A stretch of 64,000 nucleotides of DNA from Paraplanobispora siamensis (GTDB lineage Bacteria; Actinomycetota; Actinomycetes; Streptosporangiales; Streptosporangiaceae): assembly GCF_016863175.1 (NCBI RefSeq), contig NZ_BOOJ01000069.1, positions 18,718-82,717 on the forward strand. Direction: 5' to 3'. Shown here piece by piece: positions 41,250-50,621 of this stretch (positions are counted from its first letter, which is position 1; each line of letters opens with the position of its first letter). The notes under the pieces are model-generated. The model searched no databases and had not been told where the DNA came from. It saw nothing but the letters and a program-made list of their open reading frames with translations. The position numbers and the translations under genes were made by a program.

Positions 41250-43007
41250 TCAGACGGGGATCTCGACGCTGAACGGCCGCCCGTCGAAGGTTCCGGAGAC
41301 GGGGACCGGGTCCAGGGCGCGCAGGGCGGGCCAGGAGAGGGTCACCTCGGTGCCGCCGGCCGTCAGCCGGGCGGTGGCGGTGCCGTCCGGTCCCAGGACG
41401 ACCTGGCCGCTCACCGCCAGGTCGCGCACGAAGCGCACCTCCTCCAGGCGGACGGTCGAGGCCTTGTCGTCGAAGACCAGCTTCCCGCCGCGCAGGCCCG
41501 GCTCCTCCTTCAGCGCCCGGTAGGACGCCGAGCCCGGGTTGCGCCTGACCGCGGCGTCGGCCGCCGTGGCGAACGCGGCGGCCAGGCGCGGGTCGACGCC
41601 GCCGGTCTCCGGCAGGTCCTTGACCGTCAGGGGGAAGGACGCGATCGGCCGGTGGCTCGACACGTCGCAGGAGCGGGGCAGCTCACCGGGGCGGGCCAGG
41701 AAGGACCGCAGCGCCTCGCGGGAGCAGGGCACGCTGAGCGTCGTGCCGTGCCCGCCGCCGACGACCCGCAGCACGGAGGCCTTCGGGAGGTACCGGGCGA
41801 CCTCGGCCGGGCTGTGGGTGTCGTAGTCCCCGGCCACCGCCGCGACCGGCACGGCGGGACGGTCCGCGCGCGGCGGGACCGGCGGGTTGTCACGCGGGGT
41901 CGGCCAGTGGACGCACCAGTCGGCCCACCCGGTCTTGCCGCCCACCTCGGCCACGGTGAACGGCCGCAGGGGCCGCTTCTCGGCGTAGAAGCGGTCGAGC
42001 TGCCGCCTGCGTTCGGCGGCCGTGGCGTCCCGGTCGAAGGGGAAGCGCGCGTCACCGCACTTGTAGGCGACCAGACCGGCGAAATCGGGCCCGCGCAGCG
42101 GTGGGACCGGCGCCGCGTCGGCGGCCTCGGCCAGACGGCGCAGCGGCAGCGGGTCGCCGCGCAGGTAGGCGGAGGCGGCCGCGTTCAATTCGCGTCCGAA
42201 CACCGGCTCGTTGAGGCGGGGCAGCAGGCCCAGCAGCGTCGTCATCGGGATCGCCGGGTCCGGCTGGGCGCGCAGCCGCCGGACGAGCGCCGACCAGGTC
42301 TTCTCGCAGTCGCGGGAGGACCGGCAGGTCAGCTCCAGCAGGTCGGTCCGGGCCCGGATCGGCTCGACGGCGTAGCCGTCCCTGCCCACCGGGACGAGGC
42401 TGTCCAGGAACACCCCGGCGGTGCTGTCCGGATAGCGGGCGGCGTAGGCCTGGGCGAACAGGGTGCCGTAGGAGACGCCGTAGAACGTCACCTTGGACAC
42501 GCCCAGCGCCCTGCGCACGGCGTCCATGTCGGCGACGGCCTGGTCCGCGGTGAAGAACCGGCCCCGGGCGCCCACGTGCTCGGCGCAGGAGGCGATGGTC
42601 TCCGGGCGGTTCAGATCCAGGTCCGGGCAGCTCAGCGGACTGGACTTGCCCAGTCCGCGGGGCTCGACCACGAGCAGGTTCTGCCGGTCGACCGTCTGCT
42701 CCAGCACGGGCAGCAGCGGCAGGGCGGGCAGCGGCCCGCCGGGGTTGGCCAGGACCGTGGAGGTGGCGCCGGCCCGGGGGACCCAGGCGAACGCGACGGT
42801 GATCCGCTCCGAGGAGGGGTCGTTCCAGTCGAGCGGAACCGAGATCTGACCCTCGCACCGCTGCGTGGCCGCGGCGCAGGCGTGGGTGGACGGGGGGATG
42901 CCTGAGGAGGCGGGAGCCGAGAAGGCCGACGATGACGCGGATGATGAGGAGGAGATGGCGAGCAGCCCGGCTGAAAGAGCTGCGGCCGTTGCGATCGTCC
43001 GTAGCAT
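41250..43007 (-). CDS. secreted alpha/beta hydrolase, tripeptidyl aminopeptidase type
   Basis: A 585-residue exported protein related to the hydrolase at 13684-15255. It has a signal peptide (LRTIATAAALSAGLLAISS), a Ser-rich spacer, the oxyanion region LANPGGPLP, nucleophile elbow GVSYGTLF, acid in AGDYDTHSPAEVARYLP and histidine in GGGHGTTLS. The GGPL rather than GGPG oxyanion turn is a slight departure. A C-terminal beta-rich extension of about 130 residues follows the hydrolase domain. Paired cysteines suit an extracellular protein. No operator of the shared type is seen at its promoter. Confidence 0.85.
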   Translation of the reverse strand: MLRTIATAAALSAGLLAISSSSSASSSAFSAPASSGIPPSTHACAAATQRCEGQISVPLDWNDPSSERITVAFAWVPRAGATSTVLANPGGPLPALPLLPVLEQTVDRQNLLVVEPRGLGKSSPLSCPDLDLNRPETIASCAEHVGARGRFFTADQAVADMDAVRRALGVSKVTFYGVSYGTLFAQAYAARYPDSTAGVFLDSLVPVGRDGYAVEPIRARTDLLELTCRSSRDCEKTWSALVRRLRAQPDPAIPMTTLLGLLPRLNEPVFGRELNAAASAYLRGDPLPLRRLAEAADAAPVPPLRGPDFAGLVAYKCGDARFPFDRDATAAERRRQLDRFYAEKRPLRPFTVAEVGGKTGWADWCVHWPTPRDNPPVPPRADRPAVPVAAVAGDYDTHSPAEVARYLPKASVLRVVGGGHGTTLSVPCSREALRSFLARPGELPRSCDVSSHRPIASFPLTVKDLPETGGVDPRLAAAFATAADAAVRRNPGSASYRALKEEPGLRGGKLVFDDKASTVRLEEVRFVRDLAVSGQVVLGPDGTATARLTAGGTEVTLSWPALRALDPVPVSGTFDGRPFSVEIPV

Positions 43008-43067
43008 CCGGAGCGACTTCCCCGGGATCTTGTCGGAAAACCCCTCCGAATGCCCCGGAACGGGCTC

Positions 43068-43101
43068 GGTATCCGGTGCAGGCCGGGTATCCGGTGCAGG
43101 C

Positions 43102-43121
<20 letters not shown>
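43068..43121. repeat. 18-bp repeat at the 3' end of an SDR gene
   Basis: Units GGTATCCGGTGCAGGCCG (43068), GGTATCCGGTGCAGGCTC (43086) and the diverged AATATCCGGCGCCGGTGA (43104) lie head to tail. The last covers the final codons of the SDR gene on the minus strand, so the other two look like copies of its 3' end that now lie past the stop. Confidence 0.8.
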
Positions 43122-43851
<730 letters not shown>

Positions 43852-43871
43852 CTTCCAGCTCCTCGGATGAT

Positions 43872-46103
43872 TCAAGCGACTCGATCGACACGCATGGCCC
43901 GGATGAAGCGCCCGGCGGCGGCGACGGCCGTCGCCGCCGCCTCCATCGAGCGGTAGACGGGGATCCCGGCCTCCGCCGCGATCTCGCGGAGCTCGTCCTC
44001 GACCCCGTACGGCGCGCACTCGCCGTTCCTGGTCACCAGGGTGATCCTGACGCCGGGCAGCTCCCGCTGGGCCCGCGCCAGGGCGCGCGCGTAGGCGTGC
44101 AGGGGCTCGGCGGAGGTCCCGTAGGTGAAGAAGCTCTGCACGTTGACGTGCGCCACGACGTCCGGGTACGGCCGCCGCGCCACGATCGTCCCGATGGCCT
44201 CCCGCACGAGGTCCGGCCGTCCGCGGGGGCCGACGGGGATCTCCAGGGGGTTGGCGAGCGAGCTGCCCACCCCGACCCCCAGGGCCCGCAGCCCGTCCAG
44301 GGTCTCCTGCGGCAACGCCCGCAGCGACAGCCCGGCCCCGTCGAACACGTCCGCGGCCAGCACGCTGGCCCCGCCGCTCGGGCCGATCACCAGCACCCCG
44401 CCGTCGTCGTCGTCCTCGTCCGGCGGGCGGCGGGGTGCGGGGACCTCCGCGACGGGACCGGGGCCGGCACCTGAGACGGTCAGGCGGGCGGCGTGGGACT
44501 GGAAGAAGGACAGCGCGCCGATCAGATCGTCCTGACCGGTGACGAGGGCGGCCCCGGTCTGCTCGGCCAGGGAACGCCAGATACGGGCGTCGCCGACCAT
44601 GCCGCCGGTGTGGGAGGCGGCGGCGCGGCGTCCCTGGGCGCTGCGGCCGCCGACCAGCAGCACCACGGGCAGACGGCCGCGCACCGACGTCAGCGCCTCG
44701 AACAGGGCGCGCCCGCCGCGCGGGTCCTCCAGGTACATGCCGACGGCCGAGGTGTGCTCGTCGGCGGCCAGCCAGCGCAGCAGCTCGGCGGGGGTCACGT
44801 CGGCGGAGTTGCCCACCGTCGCCACCCGGCTGAAGGCCAGCCCGCGCCGCTCGCCGACCTTGATGACCTCCCCGGCCAGGCCGCCGCTCTGCGAGATCAG
44901 CGCCACGTGCCCGGGAGGGCCCTGCTCCCCGCCGACGAAGGTCTGCCCGCCGCGCGGGCTGTAGACGCCCATGCAGTTCGGGCCCAGCAGCCGGGTCCCG
45001 GCCTCGGCCGCGGCCCTGACCAGCTCGGCCTCCAGCTCCGGTCGTCCGGCCTCGCCGAACCCGCCGCTCATCACCTGGACGAACGGGATGCCGCGGGCCT
45101 GCCGTACGACCTCGGCGCACCGCCCGGCGGGCACGGCCACCAGCGCGTAGTCGGCCTGTGCCGCGCCCAGCTCACGCACCGCCGGCACCCCGTCGACCTC
45201 GTCCGCCTCCGGATGCACCGCCACCAGCGGCACCCCGGTCGCCTTGTAGAACTCCAGGAACATGTTCCCGAAGTTCGGCCGGTTCGCCGACGCCCCCACC
45301 ACGGCCACCCGCCGCGGCTCGAACAGCGCCGTGAAGTCGGTCTCCTCCGGCCGGGCCTGCGGTGGGGAGTCGGAGTGCGGCGAGGAGGCCGGGAGGTAGC
45401 GGGCGTCGACGGCTATGACGCCCTTCTCCGTGGCGATCACCGGGTTCAGCTCGAACTCGCCGAGGTCCAGCCGCTCCCAGAGCCCGCCGGGACCGCCGAC
45501 CGTGACGAGCAGCTCGACCAGGGCCTGCACGTCCACGGCTGGACGGCCCCGGTAGCCGTGCAGCAGGGGGGCGCCCCGCAGGGAGACGAGCATCTCCCGG
45601 GCGTCGGCCTCGGTGATCGGGCACAGCCGCAGGGCGGTGTCGCGCATCGCCTCGGTCCAGACGCCGCCGAGCCCGGCCAGCAGGACCGGCCCGAACCCCG
45701 GGTCGTCCACGACGCCTGCGATCAGCTCGACCCCGGGCGCGGCCTGCTCCTCGACCAGGAACCCGGCGGGCGTGACGCCCCGGGCGAGGAGCGCCCGCAG
45801 CATCCCGGCCGCCGCCTCCCCTGCCTCGGCCGCGCCGCCGAGCGCCAGCCGTACCGCGCCCGCCTCCGACTTGTGCACGAGGCCGGGCCCGTAGGCCTTC
45901 AGCACCAGCGGGGGGACCAGGTCCCGGGCCGCGGCGGCCACCCCGGCGGTCACCTCGGCGGCGACCTCGGCCGTTCCGGACGTCCCGGCGGCTCCGGCGG
46001 GCAGGGCCACCGCGGCGCCGCGCGGTACGGCCACCCCGGCCGCACGCAGCAGCGCTTTGACTTCGTGCTCGGGGATCACGTGGCCCTCTCGCTCGGGGAT
46101 CAT
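43872..46103 (-). CDS. ADP-forming acyl-CoA synthetase (acetate-CoA ligase family)
   Basis: A 743-residue fused acyl-CoA synthetase (NDP-forming). Residues 1-235 are an ATP-grasp domain (VLKAYGPGLVHKSEAGAVRLAL), about 255-380 a CoA-binding Rossmann domain (RRVAVVGASANRPNFGNMFLE) and 390-700 the succinyl-CoA ligase-like part, with HTGGMVGD holding the phospho-histidine candidate. The ATP-grasp part comes first, the reverse of the commoner order. ATG 46103 has GGGAGG upstream. It lies 20 bases before the SDR and 59 after an AMP-forming ligase. It would activate a carboxylic acid with ATP and CoA; substrate unknown. Confidence 0.87.
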   Translation of the reverse strand: MIPEREGHVIPEHEVKALLRAAGVAVPRGAAVALPAGAAGTSGTAEVAAEVTAGVAAAARDLVPPLVLKAYGPGLVHKSEAGAVRLALGGAAEAGEAAAGMLRALLARGVTPAGFLVEEQAAPGVELIAGVVDDPGFGPVLLAGLGGVWTEAMRDTALRLCPITEADAREMLVSLRGAPLLHGYRGRPAVDVQALVELLVTVGGPGGLWERLDLGEFELNPVIATEKGVIAVDARYLPASSPHSDSPPQARPEETDFTALFEPRRVAVVGASANRPNFGNMFLEFYKATGVPLVAVHPEADEVDGVPAVRELGAAQADYALVAVPAGRCAEVVRQARGIPFVQVMSGGFGEAGRPELEAELVRAAAEAGTRLLGPNCMGVYSPRGGQTFVGGEQGPPGHVALISQSGGLAGEVIKVGERRGLAFSRVATVGNSADVTPAELLRWLAADEHTSAVGMYLEDPRGGRALFEALTSVRGRLPVVLLVGGRSAQGRRAAASHTGGMVGDARIWRSLAEQTGAALVTGQDDLIGALSFFQSHAARLTVSGAGPGPVAEVPAPRRPPDEDDDDGGVLVIGPSGGASVLAADVFDGAGLSLRALPQETLDGLRALGVGVGSSLANPLEIPVGPRGRPDLVREAIGTIVARRPYPDVVAHVNVQSFFTYGTSAEPLHAYARALARAQRELPGVRITLVTRNGECAPYGVEDELREIAAEAGIPVYRSMEAAATAVAAAGRFIRAMRVDRVA

Positions 46104-46162
46104 GCGGTTCTTCCTCCCGCGGGGGTCGGGGTGGCTGCGGGCCGGGACGGGAGCCGGAGGGG

Positions 46163-47731
46163 TCAGTCGAACAGGTGCTGGTACCTCTCGCGGATCTCGC
46201 GGCGGAGCAGCTTGCCCGGCCCGCCGGAGGCGTCCTGGAAGTGGGGCAGCTCCTCGGCGACCACGATGCGGTCGGGCCGCTGGTGTCCGGGAAGCGTCTC
46301 GCCCAGCGCCAGCTCGATCTTCGAGGCGTCGAGCGAGTGCCCGGACCGGGGGACCACCGCCAGCAGGATCTTCTGCTCGACGGCGCCCGCGCCCTCGACG
46401 TGGGCGGGCACGCCCACGACCCCGGCCTCGGCCACGCCGTCCAGGGCCACCGCCGCCTCCTCGATCGCGGAGGGCTGCGACCACGTGCCGCCCTTGAGGA
46501 TGGCGTCCTCGCGGCGGCCGAGCACGGTCAGGTTGCCGTCCTCCGACAGCACGCCCAGGTCGCCGCCGACGTACCAGCCCCCGCGCAGCACCTCGGCGGT
46601 CTTGTCGGGGAGCCCGTCGTAGCCGGCCATCCGGTGCGGCCCGGCCAGGTTGATCTCGCCGGTCTCGCCCAGCACCCGGGCGCCGTCCGGCCCGGTGATC
46701 CGTACGGCGTTGCCGATCCTGGCCCGGCCGGAGGAGCCGAGCGGGGTGCTGCCGTCGTCGACCCGGCCGAAGCAGGTGTAGGGGGCCTCGGTCTGGCCGT
46801 AGTAGCAGTAGACGCCGGCGTCCGGCAGCCGCTCCTTCATCCTGGCCAGCAACGCCGCCGGCAGCGGTTCGCCGCCGAGCATGATGACCCGCAGGGAGGA
46901 CAGGTCGGCGGAGGCGTGGTCGTCGGAGCCGAGCAGCGCCGCGTAGAACGACGGGATCTGCGAGACGTGCGTGACCTTCTCGCGGGGGACGACCTTCAGG
47001 AAGTTCGCCGGTCCCCAGTCCTGCTCCAGCACCAGCCGCATCCCGGCGTAGAGGGCGGGCCCGACCAGGGCGGGGAAGCCGATGCCCCAGATGATCGCGC
47101 CGGTGCCGAGCACCGAGTCCTCCGCGCGCGGCACGTCCAGCCAGATCTGCGCGGTGGCCAGGGCCGAGGCGTGGGTGTGGACCACGGCCTTGGGCAGGCC
47201 GGTGGTCCCGGAGGTGTAGTACAGCGCCAGCGGGTCGTCCCAGGCCGCGCCCGGCTCCGGCTCCTCCTCGGAGGCCGCGGCGCTCAGCGCGTCCAGGTCC
47301 ACGGCGTCCTCGCCCGGGCCGCCGACCTTGATCCAGGTGGTGATCCCGGGCAGCTCGGGCCTGATCCGCGCCACGGTCTGCTCGACCGTCGAGTCGTAGA
47401 CGAACGCGGTGGCGCCGGAGGCGGCGACGACCGCCTGCAGCGTCTCCACCGGCCAGTAGGGGTTGAGCGCCGCGGTGACCGCGCCGAGCTTGGCCGTGGC
47501 GAGATAGACCTCCGCCACGTGCAGCGTCTCGTTGAGCAGCGCCGCCACCCGCCGCCCCGGCTCGACCCCGGCCTCGGCCAGCGCGTGGACGCGCCGGTTG
47601 ACGACCCGGTCGAGCTCGGCGTAGGTGAAGCTCTGCGTGCCGCAGTAGGTCAGCGCGACCCGGTCCGGGGTGCGCAGGGCGTTGGCGGACAGGACGGCGT
47701 AGGCGTAGTTGCCGTAGGGGGATCGCGCCAT
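46163..47731 (-). CDS. AMP-forming acyl-CoA synthetase
   Basis: A 522-residue adenylate-forming enzyme. The P-loop YTSGTTGLPK is at 172-181, the A5 motif reads YYGQTE and the catalytic A10 lysine lies in GPGKLLRREIRE near the C terminus, so it should be active. It makes an acyl-adenylate and then the CoA thioester. ATG 47731 has GGAGG upstream. It lies in the middle of the operon that begins with the DUF35 gene at 48514, upstream of the ADP-forming synthetase. Two different CoA ligases in one operon suggest two acids or two stages. The substrate is likely a ring or branched acid, by context. Confidence 0.88.
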   Translation of the reverse strand: MARSPYGNYAYAVLSANALRTPDRVALTYCGTQSFTYAELDRVVNRRVHALAEAGVEPGRRVAALLNETLHVAEVYLATAKLGAVTAALNPYWPVETLQAVVAASGATAFVYDSTVEQTVARIRPELPGITTWIKVGGPGEDAVDLDALSAAASEEEPEPGAAWDDPLALYYTSGTTGLPKAVVHTHASALATAQIWLDVPRAEDSVLGTGAIIWGIGFPALVGPALYAGMRLVLEQDWGPANFLKVVPREKVTHVSQIPSFYAALLGSDDHASADLSSLRVIMLGGEPLPAALLARMKERLPDAGVYCYYGQTEAPYTCFGRVDDGSTPLGSSGRARIGNAVRITGPDGARVLGETGEINLAGPHRMAGYDGLPDKTAEVLRGGWYVGGDLGVLSEDGNLTVLGRREDAILKGGTWSQPSAIEEAAVALDGVAEAGVVGVPAHVEGAGAVEQKILLAVVPRSGHSLDASKIELALGETLPGHQRPDRIVVAEELPHFQDASGGPGKLLRREIRERYQHLFD

Positions 47732-47813
47732 GGGGGCCTCCGGTCGGTGATGTCCTTGCGCGGTGTCCTCGGCCGCGCCCCGCGTGGACGGGGTCACAGG
47801 GCGAGACGGCGTC

Positions 47814-48155
47814 TCACAGGGGCGAGTAGAGGACGAAGACGTTTCCTGACGGGTCGCGCAGCACGGCCCGGGTCTCGTGGGGGCCGGTCTCGGGCCCGAG
47901 CACGACCTCGGCGCCGGCCTCGGACAGCTCCCGTACGGCCCGCGCCGTGTCGCCGACCTTGTACGAGGGCGCGGTGACCGCGCCGGCCACCTGCTCTCCC
48001 GCGGCGGCGAGCGCCACCGTGGCGCCCCCGCCGTCCAGGGCCGCGAACCGGTCGCCGTCGCGGAACTTGACCGTCAGCCCGAGCACGTCGCAGTAGAACG
48101 CGATGGCCTTGTCCAGGTCGTCGACGGGGATGAGGACGTTGCCGAGCTTGCTCAC
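47814..48155 (-). CDS. VOC family (glyoxalase-like) protein
   Basis: A 113-residue vicinal-oxygen-chelate protein: GNVLIPVDDLDKAIAFYCDVLGLTVKFRDGDRFAAL and a C-terminal VLRDPSGNVFVLYSPL. The fold covers glyoxalases, extradiol dioxygenases and epimerases such as methylmalonyl-CoA epimerase. The metal ligands are not all evident, so the reaction is not assigned. GTG 48155 overlaps the stop of the upstream DUF35 gene by four bases. It is the second gene of the operon. Confidence 0.82.
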   Translation of the reverse strand: MSKLGNVLIPVDDLDKAIAFYCDVLGLTVKFRDGDRFAALDGGGATVALAAAGEQVAGAVTAPSYKVGDTARAVRELSEAGAEVVLGPETGPHETRAVLRDPSGNVFVLYSPL

Positions 48156-48514
48156 GCGGGTCTCCACTGGGGTAGGTCGTCGACGAAGGTCACGCGCACG
48201 GGCATGCCGATCCGCACCTGCCCGGGCGGGCAGCCGACGACCCCGCCGAACGCCCTCACCCCTTCCGGCAGGTCGATCCAGGCCAGCACGTACGGCTCCC
48301 GCCCGCGGAACTCCGGCACGAACGAGCGGTGCACCACGGTGAAGGTGTGCACGCGGCCCTCGCCCGACACGGGCGCGTAGGGGAGGTCGGTGCCACCGCA
48401 GCGGGGGCACTCGTCGGCGGGCAGGTGCACCCACCGTGCGCAGGCCGCGCAGCGCTGGACGAGCAACTCGCCGCGGCGGCAGGCCTCCCAGTAGGGGAGC
48501 GTGTCACTGGCCAT
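48152..48514 (-). CDS. zinc-ribbon OB-fold protein (DUF35 family)
   Basis: A 120-residue DUF35 protein. A rubredoxin-like zinc ribbon with paired cysteines (CAAC and CPRC, about 22-25 and 36-39) precedes an OB fold (GRVHTFTVVHRSFVPEF, PYVLAWIDLPEG). Members bind acyl-CoA and partner thiolases (as SCP2-type) or hydratases such as ChsH1-ChsH2 in sterol side-chain degradation. No thiolase or MaoC hydratase is encoded nearby, so the partner must be elsewhere. ATG 48514 is the first gene of the operon and lies nine bases from palindrome F. Confidence 0.9.
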   Translation of the reverse strand: MASDTLPYWEACRRGELLVQRCAACARWVHLPADECPRCGGTDLPYAPVSGEGRVHTFTVVHRSFVPEFRGREPYVLAWIDLPEGVRAFGGVVGCPPGQVRIGMPVRVTFVDDLPQWRPA

Positions 48515-48522
48515 CGATCGCC

Positions 48523-48542
48523 AAGCTAGCGCACGCTTGGTT
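48523..48542. promoter_or_regulatory. shared palindrome, site F
   Basis: AAGCTAGCGCACGCTTGGTT, eight bases upstream of the DUF35 start (48514). It would control the whole five-gene operon 48514-43102, and the closeness implies a leaderless or nearly leaderless mRNA. Confidence 0.72.
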
Positions 48543-48545
48543 TGC

Positions 48546-50423
48546 TCACAAGGTGTCGTACCGGGTGGATTCCTCCCCTTCCACCGGCTCGTCCGGAGGG
48601 CTCTCCCCGGTGCCGCCCCCCGTGCCGCCCCCCGTGCCGCCCCCGGTGCCGCCGGCCTCGGGCGGCCCGGCCTCCGGCTCGTCCGTCGACCCGCCGGTGA
48701 GCCCGTCCCGGTCCGAGGCGCTCGGCTCGGGGCAGGGCTCGCCCCGGGCCTCCACGACGAGCGAGTGCGCGCCGCCGGGAGCCTGGGGGGAGGTGGTGAC
48801 GGTGGCCCGGCGCAGGAGGGTCTGCCCGCACGGGGGGACGGTGAAGGCGTGCGGGACCACCTCGATGTAGACCTCCCGGCCCGAGAGCGTCAGGGTCTGC
48901 TCGGCGGTGTCCCGCAGCTCCTCCTCGTCCGGCCCCTCGGCGAACTCGACGGTCAGGACGACGTCCGCCGTGGTCGAGGCGCGCAGCGCGACCGTGGCCC
49001 CGTCGGCGTCGATCCCGGCGACGGCCAGGCCGATGACCTCGTGGCGGGGGGCGGGCGTGGTGGGTGCGGTGGGGGAGGCGGGGGAGGGTGTCGAGGAGGC
49101 CGTCGGCGAGGGCTTCGGGGAGGGCGCGGTCCGCGAGGTCCCGGGGGAGGCGGCGGTCGGGGCGGGGGCCGGGGGTTTCACCGGCGCCGCGGACGAGGCT
49201 CCCGGGCGCGGGAGGACGGGAGGGTCCGGGGCGGCGGCCGTACCGGACGGCAGGGGGCCGTCGGCGGCGGTCTCCACCGGCTGCCGCGAGGGCCCGGGGG
49301 CGCCCGCGGACCGGGAGGGGGAGGTGGTGGCGCTCCCGGCGTCGCCCGGCGCCCCGCCCGCGGGATGGCGCGGCGGCGTGAAGACGTTGTCCGAGGCGAG
49401 CGGGTCGGACGGCCGGTCGGCGGCGATCAGCGCGACGGCGGCCGCGACGGCCACCAGCCCCGCGGCGACGATCGTGCGCCGTCGCGGACGGCGGAAGGCC
49501 CGCGCCCGGCCGCGCGGGGTTCCGGCGACCGGGCGGCCCGTCCCGACGGCGGCCCTGGCCAGCGGGAAGCTCAGCGCGAACAGGGTGGCGGTCTCGGCCA
49601 GCCGCCGGCGGCCGCGCCGCTCCCAGTCCGGGCCGTAGGCGGCCAGCGCGGCCACCTCCAGTTCCGCGGCGAACGTGCGGGCCGTCGGCGGCCGGTCGGC
49701 CGGGTTCGCGGCCATCCCGTGCGCGACCAGGGGGCGCAACGACTCCGGGACGTCGTCCATGGGGACCGGCTCCGCGCGGTGCCGGGCCGGTACGGCGTGG
49801 CGGTCCGGCGCGCGCCCGGTGAGGCATTCGAGGAACACGCGGGTGGCCGCGTAGAGGTCGGCCTCGGCGCTCGCCGGCTGCCCGGAGCGGCGCTCGGGGG
49901 CCAGATAGCGCGGGTCCCCGGAAGCGGTGTCCCCGGAAGCGGTGTCCCCGGCGGGGGTCTCCCCGTCCGGGGCGACGATGCCGAAGTCGGACAGTTTGCC
50001 GGTCCCGTCCGCCCGGACCAGCACGTTCTCCGGCCGGCAGTCGCGGTGCACGATGCCCAGCGCGTGCCCCGCGGCCAGGCCCGTGAGCACGTCCTTGAAC
50101 ACGGTCAGCGCCGTCTCGGGGCTCGTCGCGCCGTGGTCGCGCAGGATCCCGCGCAGCGCGACGCCGTCGACCAGCTCCATCACGACCGCGGCCTCGAGCA
50201 CGTCCTCGTAGTACTCGTACAGCCTGACCACGTTGGGGTGGTCGAGCTCGACCAGGGAGCGCGCCTCCCGGCGCAGGCGCGTCACGAAGCGCGGGTCGTC
50301 CTTCAGGGCGGCGGTCAGGTATTTGATGGCCACGTAGGCGCCGGTCTCGGTGTAGGTGGCCAGGACGACGCGGCCGCCGACCCCCGTGCCGAGTTCCCGA
50401 ACCTCGCGGTATCCCGGAACCAT
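48546..50423 (-). CDS. transmembrane Ser/Thr protein kinase, divergent catalytic loop
   Basis: A 625-residue kinase. ATP lysine K34 (VAIKYL) and DFG (146-148) are present, but the catalytic loop reads HRDCRPEN (126-133), with arginine where the usual lysine stands. The activation loop has a GDTAS repeat. A membrane helix lies near 330-350 (TIVAAGLVAVAAAVALIA), followed by a long Pro/Thr/Ser-rich region and a putative beta-domain, then a Gly/Thr tail. I chose ATG 50423 because GGAAGGGGA is upstream; the frame extends to 50483. It sits between the DUF35 operon and the isochorismatase gene, with no visible functional link. Confidence 0.87.
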   Translation of the reverse strand: MVPGYREVRELGTGVGGRVVLATYTETGAYVAIKYLTAALKDDPRFVTRLRREARSLVELDHPNVVRLYEYYEDVLEAAVVMELVDGVALRGILRDHGATSPETALTVFKDVLTGLAAGHALGIVHRDCRPENVLVRADGTGKLSDFGIVAPDGETPAGDTASGDTASGDPRYLAPERRSGQPASAEADLYAATRVFLECLTGRAPDRHAVPARHRAEPVPMDDVPESLRPLVAHGMAANPADRPPTARTFAAELEVAALAAYGPDWERRGRRRLAETATLFALSFPLARAAVGTGRPVAGTPRGRARAFRRPRRRTIVAAGLVAVAAAVALIAADRPSDPLASDNVFTPPRHPAGGAPGDAGSATTSPSRSAGAPGPSRQPVETAADGPLPSGTAAAPDPPVLPRPGASSAAPVKPPAPAPTAASPGTSRTAPSPKPSPTASSTPSPASPTAPTTPAPRHEVIGLAVAGIDADGATVALRASTTADVVLTVEFAEGPDEEELRDTAEQTLTLSGREVYIEVVPHAFTVPPCGQTLLRRATVTTSPQAPGGAHSLVVEARGEPCPEPSASDRDGLTGGSTDEPEAGPPEAGGTGGGTGGGTGGGTGESPPDEPVEGEESTRYDTL

Positions 50424-50564
50424 GCAGTCCCCTTCCGAGTGCCGTCCTTGTTCGACGGTCTCACCCGGGGTGCCGGTTGTCATGGTTCGTGAACTTTGGC
50501 GGAGTGCGACACGGATGTCACATCGGGTGGGGACCGTACGGCGGGAGCCGTGTTACGCTCGCCG

Positions 50565-50584
50565 TACCAAGCAAGCGCTCGTGT
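50565..50584. promoter_or_regulatory. shared palindrome, site G
   Basis: TACCAAGCAAGCGCTCGTGT, 37 bases upstream of the isochorismatase-like start. The left half-site is strong, the right half weaker. Confidence 0.68.
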
Positions 50585-50621
50585 ATATCCAGGTTGTGTG
50601 GATCTCGGTTGCGGAGGTCGG

